Positions 1-10,055 of a stretch of DNA of 64,000 bases are shown here, piece after piece. This DNA is from JBFHQE01 sp041592335 (GTDB lineage Bacteria; Pseudomonadota; Gammaproteobacteria; Thiohalobacterales; Thiohalobacteraceae): assembly GCA_041592335.1 (NCBI GenBank), contig JBFHQE010000003.1:101512-165511 (forward strand). The letters are read 5' to 3'. The position numbers were made by a program, and so were the translations under genes. Each line of letters starts with the position of its first letter. Position 1 is the stretch's first letter. Below the pieces are notes generated by a model. That model was not told the DNA's origin, searched no databases, and saw nothing but the letters and a program-made list of their open reading frames with translations.

Positions 1-35
1 ATTTCTTGTGCCTTGCGGGTTTATGGAAGGGCCAA

Positions 36-1679
36 TTATTCGTGACTGAACTGCGTCTGTAAATAGCCCGAGGTGATGGGGTAACGCCGGTCCCGGCCGA
101 ACGCCCGCCGGGTGATGCGCACGCCGGGCGGTGCCTGGCGTCGTTTGTATTCGTTTCGGTCCACCAGCCAGATCACCCGCCGGACTATCTCGGGATCGAA
201 CCCGGCCGCCACAATCTCGCCGAAGCCCTGGTCTTTTTCGACATACGCCTCGAGGATGGCATCCAGCACATCGTAGGGCGGCAGGCTGTCTTCATCCTTC
301 TGATCAGGCCGCAATTCAGCCGAGGGCGGACGCTCAATGACACGCCGGGGAATGATTTCACGTTCGCGGTTCACATACTCGGCAAGGCGGTAGACCAGCG
401 TTTTCGGCACGTCCTTGATGGGGGCGAAGCCACCGGCCATGTCGCCATACAGGGTGGAATAACCAACCGCCACCTCGCTCTTGTTGCCCGTGGTCAACAG
501 GATCTTGCCCTTCTTGTTGGAGATCGCCATCAAGATGATGCCACGGCAGCGCGCCTGAATATTTTCTTCCGTGACATCCGGCTCGGTGCCGGCAAATTCA
601 TCCGCCAGGATAGAAAGAAAAGATTCAAACGGCTGTTCGATGGGAATTGTCTGGTACTTCACACCCAGCGTCTGCGCCTGGCGGGCGGCATCTTCGGAAC
701 TCATGTCGGCGGTATAGCGCGACGGCATCATCACCGCCTCTACCTGCTCAGGCCCCAGGGCATCGGCCGCAATCGCCAGTGTCAGCGCGGAATCGATACC
801 GCCCGACAAGCCCAGCACGGCACCCTTGAAATGATTCTTGTGCACATAATCGCGCACCCCCTGTACCAGCACCTGGTACACCTCGGCCACGGTCGGCTGA
901 CGCGGGCTCAGGTCAGCCGGAACGGGAATCAACTCGCCATCGGTCGATTGCAGATCGACACTAATCAACTGCTCGCTGCATTTTGGCGCCCGTTGCGTCA
1001 CGCTGGCCTGTGCATTCATGACAAAGGAGCCGCCATCGAACACCAGCTCATCCTGACCGCCAACCAGATTGAGATAAACGACCGGCAGCCCGGTCTCGCG
1101 CACGCGATCGGCCACCACGGCTTCGCGCTCAGCGGATTTTTCCGCATGAAATGGCGAGGCATTGATGTTCAGAATCAACTTCGCGCCGGCCTCTTTCAGT
1201 TGCTGGGCTGGCCCCGGATTCCAGATATCCTCGCACACCGTCAGGCCAAAACGATGCCCCTTCAACTCAAACACGCAGGCCTCGCTACCCGGCGCGAAGT
1301 AACGCTTTTCATCGAACACACTGTAGTTCGGCAGATGCTGTTTAAAGCTGGTGGCAACGAGCTGCTGGTTGTGAATTACCGAAGCCGCATTATGCAGGCC
1401 ATTCACACCGGACTGGGGATGCCCGATAACAAGCGCAATATCACTGACCTGCTGCTTGATTGCCTCCAGCGCCTTTAAGACGTGATCAAGAAGATCCTTG
1501 CGCAGCAACAGGTCTTCCGGCGGATAACCCGTCAATGCCAGCTCGGGAAACAACACCATGTCAGCGTTCAACTGATCACGCGCTTCCAGCGCTGCCGCAA
1601 TAATCTTGCGAGTATTCCCTGGAATATCGCCAACCGTGAGATTGATTTGCGCCAGGGCGAGGCGAAGGGTGTCGCTCAT
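36..1679 (-). CDS. nadE: Glutamine-dependent NAD+ synthetase
   Basis: Makes NAD+ from deamido-NAD+, ATP and glutamine in the cytoplasm, the last step of NAD biosynthesis. The 547-residue protein has two domains. The N-terminal nitrilase-type glutaminase carries the family Glu (FPELALTGYP), Lys (DEKRYFAPG) and Cys (VCEDIW) triad. The C-terminal synthetase (about 270-547) has the ATP P-loop LGLSGGIDSA near residue 290. Length fits the two-domain form. It lies 6 bp downstream of sucD on the same strand, so it may be cotranscribed with sucCD. The stop is near the window edge and no terminator is visible in the remaining 35 bases. Confidence 0.96.
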   Translation of the reverse strand: MSDTLRLALAQINLTVGDIPGNTRKIIAAALEARDQLNADMVLFPELALTGYPPEDLLLRKDLLDHVLKALEAIKQQVSDIALVIGHPQSGVNGLHNAASVIHNQQLVATSFKQHLPNYSVFDEKRYFAPGSEACVFELKGHRFGLTVCEDIWNPGPAQQLKEAGAKLILNINASPFHAEKSAEREAVVADRVRETGLPVVYLNLVGGQDELVFDGGSFVMNAQASVTQRAPKCSEQLISVDLQSTDGELIPVPADLSPRQPTVAEVYQVLVQGVRDYVHKNHFKGAVLGLSGGIDSALTLAIAADALGPEQVEAVMMPSRYTADMSSEDAARQAQTLGVKYQTIPIEQPFESFLSILADEFAGTEPDVTEENIQARCRGIILMAISNKKGKILLTTGNKSEVAVGYSTLYGDMAGGFAPIKDVPKTLVYRLAEYVNREREIIPRRVIERPPSAELRPDQKDEDSLPPYDVLDAILEAYVEKDQGFGEIVAAGFDPEIVRRVIWLVDRNEYKRRQAPPGVRITRRAFGRDRRYPITSGYLQTQFSHE

Positions 1680-1685
1680 AAAATA

Positions 1686-2558
1686 TTAACGTCCCATCGC
1701 CTTTTGCATCGCCGCCCCCATGTCCGCTGGCGAACGCACGACAGTGACACCCGCCGCTTCCAGCGCAGAGATCTTGGCGTCGGCCGTGCCCTTGCCGCCG
1801 CTAATGATGGCACCCGCATGCCCCATGCGCTTGCCCTTGGGTGCGGTCACACCCGCGATGTAAGCAACCACGGGTTTACTCACACTACTTTGTATAAACT
1901 CGGCCGCTTCTTCTTCGGCACTGCCGCCGATCTCGCCGACCATGATGATGCCCTCGGTCTGCGGGTCGTCATTGAACATACGCAAACAGTCGGTGAACTC
2001 CAGGCCATGAATCGGATCGCCGCCGATACCGACACAGGTACTCTGCCCGAGTCCCGCCTGTGTGGTTTGATACACGGCTTCATAGGTCAACGTGCCTGAA
2101 CGCGATACGATCCCCACACTGCCGGGTTTGTGAATCTGGCCCGGCATAATGCCGATCTTGCATTCGCCCGGCGTAATCACGCCGGGGCAATTCGGTCCGA
2201 TCAAACTCACGGGCATCGACTTGATGGCAGCCTTGACCTTCAGCATATCCAGTACCGGAATACCTTCCGTGATACAGACAATGGTTTTGATACCTGCCGC
2301 CGCAGCTTCGAGAATCGCATCCGCCGCAAAGGCGGCCGGCACATAAATCATGGTCGCATCGGCACCGGTCTGTTCCACCGCATCGGCCACGGTATTGAAC
2401 ACCGGACGTTCCAGGTGCGTACTGCCACCCTTGCCCGGTGTTACGCCACCCACCAGGTTGGTGCCATAGGCGATGGCCTGCTCGGAGTGGAAGGTGCCCT
2501 GTTTGCCGGTGAATCCCTGGCAGATGAGCCTGGTATCTTTATTGACGAGGATACTCAT
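1686..2558 (-). CDS. sucD: Succinyl-CoA synthetase alpha subunit
   Basis: The alpha subunit pairs with SucC to interconvert succinyl-CoA and succinate with nucleotide phosphorylation in the TCA cycle. The 290-residue protein has an N-terminal CoA-binding Rossmann fold (CQGFTGKQGTFHSEQA) and the phosphohistidine loop MGHAGAIISGGKGTAD, with the active His near residue 247. The length equals the family norm. Its start codon overlaps the sucC stop by 4 bp, so the two are translationally coupled. Confidence 0.97.
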   Translation of the reverse strand: MSILVNKDTRLICQGFTGKQGTFHSEQAIAYGTNLVGGVTPGKGGSTHLERPVFNTVADAVEQTGADATMIYVPAAFAADAILEAAAAGIKTIVCITEGIPVLDMLKVKAAIKSMPVSLIGPNCPGVITPGECKIGIMPGQIHKPGSVGIVSRSGTLTYEAVYQTTQAGLGQSTCVGIGGDPIHGLEFTDCLRMFNDDPQTEGIIMVGEIGGSAEEEAAEFIQSSVSKPVVAYIAGVTAPKGKRMGHAGAIISGGKGTADAKISALEAAGVTVVRSPADMGAAMQKAMGR

Positions 2559-3724
2559 GCGCGACCTCCTGCAGCAGCAACGGCTTTGATCGCGGCATCG
2601 GTGAGATCGGCACCGGTAATGACATTGAGCCCGGATTCTTCCAGTAACTGGCGACCGCGATCCACATTGGTTCCTTCCAGACGGACGACAACCGGCAGCG
2701 ACACCTGCACTTCCTTGACAGCCTGAATGATGCCCTCGGCAATCAGGTCGCAGCGCACGATACCGCCAAAAATATTCACCAGGATGGCCTGCACTTTTTC
2801 ATCGGACAGAATCAGCTTGAAGGCTTCCGCCACCTTCTCCGCCGTCGCGCCACCGCCCACATCAAGGAAATTGGCCGGCTCGCCGCCGTGCAGCTTGATC
2901 AAATCCATGGTCGCCATCGCCAGACCGGCACCGTTCACCATGCAGGCGATGTTGCCGTCCAGCGTGACATAATTCAGACCATGTTCCCGCGCCGCGCGCT
3001 CCTTGGGTTCTTCCTGATCCGGATCACGCAGCTCCAGCAGATCCTTGTGCCGGTAAAGCGCGTTTTCATCCAGATTAACCTTGGCATCGAGCGCCTTGAG
3101 CTCACCGTCCGCAGTCACGATCAGCGGATTGATCTCCACCAGGCTGACATCCTTTTCCATAAACAGGCGCGCCAGCCCCATTAAAATGTTGCTGAACTCG
3201 CGAATCTGGTTGCCTTCCAGACCCAGCTTGAACGCCAGGTTACGGCACTGGTAACCCTGCAGCCCCGCCACCGGATCGACCAGCTCGGTCAAAATTGCCT
3301 CGGGCGTTTTGGCGGCGACCTCTTCGATGTCCATACCACCCGCCGCCGAAGCCATGAACACCAGCCGCTCATTGGCCCGATCCACCAGCGCGCCGACGTA
3401 GAGTTCACGCGCTATCGAGGACGGCTGCTCAACGAGCAGCGCCTCGATCGGCAGGCCCTCCGGCCCGGTCTGATGCGTGACCAGCTTCGCCCCCAGTAAT
3501 TCGGATGCCACGCCATCGATCTGGTCAAGCCTGTCCACCAGCTTGATGCCGCCCGCCTTGCCACGGCCACCGGCATGCACCTGTGCCTTCAGCACCCAGC
3601 GCTCGCCGCCCAGATTCTGGGCAATCGCCACCGCCTCTTTCGTGGTACGCGCCACCTCGCCGGACGGCACTGGAATGCCGTAGTCTGTAAACAGCCTTTT
3701 GGCCTGGTATTCGTGGAGATTCAT
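2555..3724 (-). CDS. sucC: Succinyl-CoA synthetase beta subunit
   Basis: ADP-forming beta subunit of succinyl-CoA synthetase. The 389-residue protein starts MNLHEYQAKRLFTDYGIPVP, typical of SucC, followed by an ATP-grasp domain (VLKAQVHAGGRGKAGG) and a C-terminal CoA-ligase domain with the NIFGGIVRCDLIAEGII segment. First gene of the minus-strand sucC-sucD-nadE run, so its promoter should lie in the 111 bp gap shared with the divergent gene at 3836. No clear promoter hexamers were recognised there. Confidence 0.97.
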   Translation of the reverse strand: MNLHEYQAKRLFTDYGIPVPSGEVARTTKEAVAIAQNLGGERWVLKAQVHAGGRGKAGGIKLVDRLDQIDGVASELLGAKLVTHQTGPEGLPIEALLVEQPSSIARELYVGALVDRANERLVFMASAAGGMDIEEVAAKTPEAILTELVDPVAGLQGYQCRNLAFKLGLEGNQIREFSNILMGLARLFMEKDVSLVEINPLIVTADGELKALDAKVNLDENALYRHKDLLELRDPDQEEPKERAAREHGLNYVTLDGNIACMVNGAGLAMATMDLIKLHGGEPANFLDVGGGATAEKVAEAFKLILSDEKVQAILVNIFGGIVRCDLIAEGIIQAVKEVQVSLPVVVRLEGTNVDRGRQLLEESGLNVITGADLTDAAIKAVAAAGGRA

Positions 3725-3835
3725 CGCATTGCTCTGGCAGGTTGGAAAACGGGTATTTTGGATTAATCAGCAGGCAGACGCAAAAAAAGCCTGCGCTCTC
3801 TTGCAGTTGCAACAGGCAACCGGGAAACTAGCCCT

Positions 3836-4063
3836 ATGGGACTGATTCGACTACTCACCTTTATCGCCGTCATCGCGATCATCTATTTCCTGATCAAGCG
3901 CTGGCTGAATAAACCCTCGCCCGAAAACAGGAGGGTTGAACACGATGGCAACATGGTGCGCTGCGCCCAGTGCGGGACCTTTGTTCCGGATCAGCAGGCC
4001 GTACACGCGGAAGGCAAGGCCTACTGCTCCCAGGCTCACCTGGAGTTAAGTCGGCGCTCATGA
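3836..4063 (+). CDS. PP0621-family small membrane protein
   Basis: A 75-residue protein with one N-terminal transmembrane helix (about residues 3-21) followed by a short soluble part with CAQC and a later Cys in YCSQAHLE, which looks like a small metal-binding ribbon. This is the layout of the PP0621 family found just upstream of pilS in other gammaproteobacteria. Its stop overlaps the pilS start (ATGA), so the two are translationally coupled. Its biochemical role is unknown. The link to pilus signalling is inferred from position only. Confidence 0.8.
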   Translation: MGLIRLLTFIAVIAIIYFLIKRWLNKPSPENRRVEHDGNMVRCAQCGTFVPDQQAVHAEGKAYCSQAHLELSRRS

Positions 4064-5676
4064 GCCGCGGTTTCGAATCCTCGCACTTCGTCTCGCAACG
4101 CATGGACCGCTCCGATGCCTTGAGCTGGCGGCCATTACGCCTGCTAACCCTGTATCGCCTGATCCTCGCTGGGTTGTTGTTCACGCTGTTTTTCATGCTG
4201 CCCGAGAACCGCACGCTCGGCAGCGACAATCCACTGCTTTATGCCAGCGTCAGTCTGGGCTATCTCGCCTTTGCACTTATTGCCGGATTTGCCACCCGCA
4301 AGCGTAAACCGGGATTCCAGATCCAGGTATTCACTCAAACGGTCGTGGATATTCTGGCTATCATATTATTGATGCACGCCAGCGGCGGTCTGGGCAGTGG
4401 ACTCGGCATTCTACTGGTACTGGCCGTCATCCCCGGCGCGTTACTGATGCCGGGCCGCATGGCCTTTTTCTTCGCCGCACTCGCCACGGTCGGCCTGTTC
4501 ATCGAGTTCGGCTACCGGTTTCTGGAAAATGAAGTTTTCTCCGGCAATATCACCCAGTCCGGCGTACTGGGCAGCACCCTGTTTATCGTTGCTTCCATTG
4601 CTCACTTTCTCGGCAAGCGCATCCAGGAAAGCGAGGCGCTGGCCGAACAACGTGGCGTCGATCTCGCCAATCTTGCGCGCCTTAATGAATACGTGGTCCA
4701 GCGGCTGAAAAATGGTCTGATCGTGGTCGATGCCCACAACCGGATTCGTCTGCTGAACGACACTGCCTGGACGATGCTGCAACTGCCGCCGGAAGCCAGC
4801 ACCGAGCATCTCGGGCAAATATCCGAAGAGCTGACCCGGCAACTGCGCTTCTGGCGCGACAACCCGGAATTCGAAGGCGATAAGTTCACACCCAACCGAT
4901 CGCAATCCGAGCTTCAGCCACGTTTCCAGCAACTCGGTAACATACGCGGTGCGGCGACCCTGATCTGGCTGGAAGACACCGCCCAACTTGCGCAACAGGC
5001 ACAGCAGATGAAACTGGCCGCCGTGGGTCGGCTTTCGGCCAATATTGCTCATGAAATTCGCAATCCACTCGGTGCGATCAGTCATGCCGGTCAGCTGTTG
5101 AACGAATCAGCCCGCCTGGACAGCAACGACCGCCACCTGCTCGACATCATCCAGCGCCATGCCGTCCGGGTAAATGACATCATCGAGAATGTGTTGCACC
5201 TCTCGCGCCGTGGCGCGGCGCATCCGCAACCGATTCTGCTGGCCGACTGGCTGAATGAATTCATGGATGACGGTATCGATGGCGGCCGGATCGAGGAAGG
5301 CACCATGAGCGTGGATGTAGAGCCCGATGAACTCACCGTGAGTTTCGATACCGGCCACCTGCATCAACTCATCTGGAACCTGGTGCAAAATGCCTATGAG
5401 CATAATCAAAGCGCGGATAATTTCCGCATCCAGCTGATTGGCCGTATCAACGAGACAGGCACGCCTTATCTGGATATTATTGATAACGGATCAGGTATCG
5501 ATCCCGAGACGGCACAACAGATATTTGAACCCTTTTTTACAACATCCACCCAGGGCACAGGACTGGGGCTTTACCTGGCAAAAGAACTGGCGGAAAGCAA
5601 TGGCGCAAGACTGGATATGATCAAGACTTCAGAACAAGGAAGCTGCTTCCGGATTAGTTTCAGAAAATCTCTTTAA
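4060..5676 (+). CDS. pilS: Type IV pilus sensor histidine kinase PilS
   Basis: Inner-membrane kinase that senses pilin levels and phosphorylates PilR. The start at 4060 is chosen because it overlaps the preceding stop as ATGA; a frame upstream of it is open but would overlap the preceding gene. The 538 residues comprise six hydrophobic helices (about 20-190), a PAS-like segment, a HisKA motif NIAHEIRNPLGA with the phospho-acceptor His331, and an ATPase domain with NLVQNAYEH, DNGSGIDP and GTGLGLYLAKEL boxes. The partner pilR is not adjacent as usual: a 2.2 kb segment with two genes lies between them. Confidence 0.93.
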   Translation: MSRGFESSHFVSQRMDRSDALSWRPLRLLTLYRLILAGLLFTLFFMLPENRTLGSDNPLLYASVSLGYLAFALIAGFATRKRKPGFQIQVFTQTVVDILAIILLMHASGGLGSGLGILLVLAVIPGALLMPGRMAFFFAALATVGLFIEFGYRFLENEVFSGNITQSGVLGSTLFIVASIAHFLGKRIQESEALAEQRGVDLANLARLNEYVVQRLKNGLIVVDAHNRIRLLNDTAWTMLQLPPEASTEHLGQISEELTRQLRFWRDNPEFEGDKFTPNRSQSELQPRFQQLGNIRGAATLIWLEDTAQLAQQAQQMKLAAVGRLSANIAHEIRNPLGAISHAGQLLNESARLDSNDRHLLDIIQRHAVRVNDIIENVLHLSRRGAAHPQPILLADWLNEFMDDGIDGGRIEEGTMSVDVEPDELTVSFDTGHLHQLIWNLVQNAYEHNQSADNFRIQLIGRINETGTPYLDIIDNGSGIDPETAQQIFEPFFTTSTQGTGLGLYLAKELAESNGARLDMIKTSEQGSCFRISFRKSL

Positions 5677-5772
5677 CATCACCGGCAGAGCAGACTTGCG
5701 TCAAAGATTCGACGGGCCTGAAATTTGCTATCCAGCAACGAACAGCAGCTAAGTATTGGGAGTTAACAACAC

Positions 5773-6099
5773 ATGCAATTATTCTTCTGGAAAAAGAATA
5801 AACAGATTGACACTTTCGCCAATACGCTGGCAAATGAGTTATTCAGCACTCTACAACCAGATGATGCCATAGCCTACTTGAACGGACTAAAAGATAAGTC
5901 CGCCAAGACCGAACGTAAAACTGATCGTCGCATTCAAGATCTAATCATGCAGGTACAGCATTTTCGCACCCAGTATTCTCTTGGGGTATACGGCAAAGCC
6001 CGTTTACACCTGACATTTACCGAACGCCTCAAGGAACTTGGCTACGACCCCAAGGTTGCCGACAAGCTGAATGAAATGATCATGATTCGAACTCCTTAA
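5773..6099 (+). CDS. Small protein of unknown function between pilS and pilR
   Basis: A 108-residue protein, not recognised. It begins MQLFFWKKNKQIDTFANTLA, has no signal peptide or membrane helix, is rich in Lys, Asp and Gln, and is predicted mostly helical with a basic middle (KDKSAKTERKTDRRIQD). It has its own start after a 96 bp gap and is followed 26 bp later by a TPR-sulfotransferase gene. Its A/T-rich codons resemble that gene rather than pilS or pilR, so the pair probably arrived together. It may be a partner of the sulfotransferase, which is inference from adjacency. Confidence 0.7.
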   Translation: MQLFFWKKNKQIDTFANTLANELFSTLQPDDAIAYLNGLKDKSAKTERKTDRRIQDLIMQVQHFRTQYSLGVYGKARLHLTFTERLKELGYDPKVADKLNEMIMIRTP

Positions 6100-6125
6100 A
6101 ATCAAAACTGCGGAAGCTAGCCATC

Positions 6126-7880
6126 GTGAAAGAAACTGAAACACAGCGCATCGTTGCAAGAATCAATGAAGGCCTCCAGCTACATAATAAAGGCAAGCTT
6201 GATGCCGCTTTGGATATCGTGGACGAGCTTGTGGATGTTATCCCCGAAGACACTTTTACCCAGACCTTGTTCGGAGTACTGTGTGGGCGACTGAGACAAC
6301 ACTCCCATGCCGTGAACTCACTGTCCAAAGCGGTGCTACGAGAGCCTAGCAATCCAAGACCCGTTGGCGAGCTTGGCGTTGTCTACATGCAAATGAATAG
6401 ACTATCCGAAGCTTATGGCGCCCTAACTAAGGCGCTAGAATTAGATCCCGAAAATGTGCAGCACTTGTCAAATTTCGGCGCCATCAATTTGGCCATCAAC
6501 CATTACGCCAAGGCGGCGGAGGTGCTAGAAAAAGCCGTCGCAAAGAAACCCAGCGACCCATCTGCCACCACTAATCTCGCTCTTGCCTACAAGCATCTAA
6601 ACCGTTACGAAGAGGCAATGGCACTTATAAAAAAGGCACTAAAGGCAGCACCTAACAACCCGAAAATCGTGAGCATCATGGCCCGCATGCTGACAGAGAC
6701 AGGGCAAACCGATCAGGCTATCGAGTATTTTCAGAAGGCTCTCAGGCTAGACCCTTCCTATGGAAATGCCTTCGCCGATATGGCCAATGCCCGTAAATTC
6801 TCGAAAAAAGATGCAAACATCATTAAAAAATTCGAAACCGCCCTTAAAACTAGCATGCCCGCAGAACAACGTAAATTCATCCTGTATGGCCTAGGAAAAA
6901 TATTCGACGACTGCAAGGATTGGGACAAGGCCTTTTCCTATTACAATCAAGCCAATCTGCTGGCCAAATCACCAACCAAGCAGATTCCACCACGCAAACT
7001 TTTCAAACTTGAAAGAAAAGTTTTTACTCGGGAACTATTAGCTAATAACAACCTTAGCGGCAGCAACTCAACCAAGCCCGTGTTCGTTGTGGGCATGCCG
7101 CGCTCAGGTACAACACTCATTGAACAGATCATCTCCAGCCACCCCTTGGCCGCCGGGGCGGGCGAGTTGCGAGAAATCGGCTTCATCCATCAAGAACTCT
7201 GCATGAATAATGATTTGGATGGGTTCCGCAAATCCTGCTCAGAAAATCTAAACCAGGAACAATTAGAAAAGTACGCTGATATATATCTCAGCGTCCTGCA
7301 ACAAGATCGTTCCGACGCTGATCGGATCGTCGATAAGATGCCAGAAAATTACCTCTACCTGGGGTTAATCAAGCTATTATTCCCCCAAGCGGTCATCCTC
7401 CATGCAGTTCGCCACCCATTGGACACCTGTCTTTCCTGTTATTTCCAAGCCTTCAATGAAATACCCTGGAGTTTCGATCTCGAATGGATCAGCGACCGCT
7501 ATCGCTTTTACCGGGAAAAAATGGACTACTGGGAAAATACTTTGCCTGCGAACAGCATTACTCCAGTTAAATATGAAGAACTGGTTTCAAATCCTGAACC
7601 TCAGATTCGTCGCCTTCTTGAGGCCTGTGGCCTTCCATGGGATCCGGCCTGCCTTGAATTCAATAAGACCTCACGCGCCGTCAAGACCGCCAGCCTGTGG
7701 CAAGTCCGACAACCAATGTACAAAACCTCCCGGGCACGCTGGACGCACTATGCCGCACATATTGAGCCACTGGCGAAAGAGCTTGGCGAATATATTACAG
7801 AGGAAGACCGCGCGATCCTTGGCGAACATGGCGTTAAACTCAGCTCAGGCTTTAGTCTGAAAAAGTTATTGGGTCGATGA
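6126..7880 (+). CDS. TPR repeat protein with C-terminal sulfotransferase domain
   Basis: A 584-residue fusion starting at GTG. Residues about 15-300 are tandem TPR units (for example LGVVYMQMNRLSEAYGALTK and LALAYKHLNRYEEAMALIKK), usual for protein docking. Residues about 316-565 form a PAPS-dependent sulfotransferase: the 5'-phosphosulfate loop VGMPRSGTTLIEQ lies near residue 320 and the 3'-phosphate region HAVRHPLDTCLSCYFQ near residue 425. Such proteins transfer sulfate from PAPS to a glycan, lipid or tyrosine. The acceptor here is unknown. The gene ends 3 bp before pilR, so both are likely cotranscribed. It is more A/T rich than pilS and pilR. A paralogue lies at 48164-49798. Confidence 0.88.
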   Translation: MKETETQRIVARINEGLQLHNKGKLDAALDIVDELVDVIPEDTFTQTLFGVLCGRLRQHSHAVNSLSKAVLREPSNPRPVGELGVVYMQMNRLSEAYGALTKALELDPENVQHLSNFGAINLAINHYAKAAEVLEKAVAKKPSDPSATTNLALAYKHLNRYEEAMALIKKALKAAPNNPKIVSIMARMLTETGQTDQAIEYFQKALRLDPSYGNAFADMANARKFSKKDANIIKKFETALKTSMPAEQRKFILYGLGKIFDDCKDWDKAFSYYNQANLLAKSPTKQIPPRKLFKLERKVFTRELLANNNLSGSNSTKPVFVVGMPRSGTTLIEQIISSHPLAAGAGELREIGFIHQELCMNNDLDGFRKSCSENLNQEQLEKYADIYLSVLQQDRSDADRIVDKMPENYLYLGLIKLLFPQAVILHAVRHPLDTCLSCYFQAFNEIPWSFDLEWISDRYRFYREKMDYWENTLPANSITPVKYEELVSNPEPQIRRLLEACGLPWDPACLEFNKTSRAVKTASLWQVRQPMYKTSRARWTHYAAHIEPLAKELGEYITEEDRAILGEHGVKLSSGFSLKKLLGR

Positions 7881-7883
7881 GGC

Positions 7884-9224
<1,341 letters not shown>

Positions 9225-9231
9225 AAAAACT

Positions 9232-9246
9232 GACGCCACGCGTCAC
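9232..9246. promoter_or_regulatory. Palindrome between pilR and pilA, possible activator site
   Basis: A perfect inverted repeat TGACGC-CAC-GCGTCA sits 8 bp after pilR and about 140 bp upstream of the pilA -24/-12 promoter, a normal distance for an enhancer-binding protein site. A further GTCA/TGAC pair follows at once. No U-rich tail follows, so a terminator is less likely. Assignment to PilR is inference. Confidence 0.4.
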
Positions 9247-9386
9247 TTAAAACTGACCTTCCGGGGCATATTCGACCAAACTCCTGTCCCGTTCCTCCTG
9301 AAAAAACCTTTTAGCAGAACGAAAAGTGTGAAAAGGTTCACATGAAAACCCCACCAAATCGCTCAAAACGCTTTCCGAGCCAAGCT

Positions 9387-9402
9387 TGGCACAACCTCTG
9401 CA
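9387..9402 (+). promoter_or_regulatory. Sigma-54 promoter of pilA
   Basis: TGGCAC-AACCT-CTGCA matches the -24/-12 consensus (TGGCAC N5 TTGCW) at 10 of 11 defined positions, with the GG and GC doublets 12 bp apart as required. Transcription would start near 9413, leaving a leader of about 105 nt before the pilin start at 9519. It fits PilR-RpoN control of pilin genes. Confidence 0.85.
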
Positions 9403-9518
9403 ATAGACCCGCACAAGATCGACTGACGACCAGCCGGATTAAAGAACATCCGATCAGGGCCGACAGAGGACTCGATCGGAGATCACTTAACCAACTTTTT
9501 CCCAAAGGGAGATAACTG

Positions 9519-9953
9519 ATGAAGAAATCAATCCAACAAGGTTTTACCTTGATCGAACTCATGATCGTGGTCGCGATCATCGGTATTCTGGCGGCTATCG
9601 CTTTGCCGGCCTACCAGGACTACACCGCTCGCGGCCAGGCTTCTGAAGGTCCTAAAGTTTCCAGCGGCTTGATGGCGGATGTTGCTGTCTTCTTTGCCGA
9701 GAACGGCTCTACTGCAGATCCGTCTGGCGATGCTGGCATTACTGCATCTGCTGCTGGCCTGAACGGCAAGTACATTACAGATGGCGGTATCACTGTTGCG
9801 GCTGACGGCACCATCAGCATCCCGTTTGATGCCGGCGTTCTGTCTGGCCAGACCATGACTCTGACTCCTACATTGAATGGCAGTCAGGTTTCTCAATGGG
9901 AGTGTGACGGACTGACCAATGTCCAGCACCTGCCATCAGGCTGCCGCCCATAA
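9519..9953 (+). CDS. pilA: Type IV major pilin
   Basis: Structural subunit of the type IV pilus. The 144-residue precursor has a short basic leader MKKSIQQG, cut by PilD before Phe, then the conserved helix FTLIELMIVVAIIGILAAIA with Glu at mature position 5. The C-terminal region carries two Cys (WECDGL and PSGC) that close the disulfide D-loop. A good ribosome site (GGGAG) precedes the ATG. It follows the sigma-54 promoter and ends at a strong terminator, so it is probably expressed alone and at high level. A second pilin follows. Confidence 0.95.
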   Translation: MKKSIQQGFTLIELMIVVAIIGILAAIALPAYQDYTARGQASEGPKVSSGLMADVAVFFAENGSTADPSGDAGITASAAGLNGKYITDGGITVAADGTISIPFDAGVLSGQTMTLTPTLNGSQVSQWECDGLTNVQHLPSGCRP

Positions 9954-9974
9954 TCGTTTCGCGCGATTGGAATC

Positions 9975-10000
9975 AAGCCCCCGCAAGGGGGCTTATTCTT
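9975..10000 (+). terminator. Rho-independent terminator after first pilin
   Basis: Perfect 8-bp stem AAGCCCCC/GGGGGCTT closed by a GCAA tetraloop and followed by ATTCTT. It lies 22 bp after the pilA stop and separates the two pilin genes. Confidence 0.8.
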
Positions 10001-10055
10001 ACCCCCACCAATCAAAACGCTCACACACTATTCTGTATCGGAGACCAGAGGCACT

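Noticed and set aside
3769..3793. Short stem GCAGGC/GCCTGC in the sucC upstream gap
   Set aside because: It has a long A-rich loop and no T-run in either direction after the stem; probably chance.
4066..4085. Sequence resembling the T-arm of a tRNA
   Set aside because: It lies inside the pilS coding start and no cloverleaf can be formed around it.
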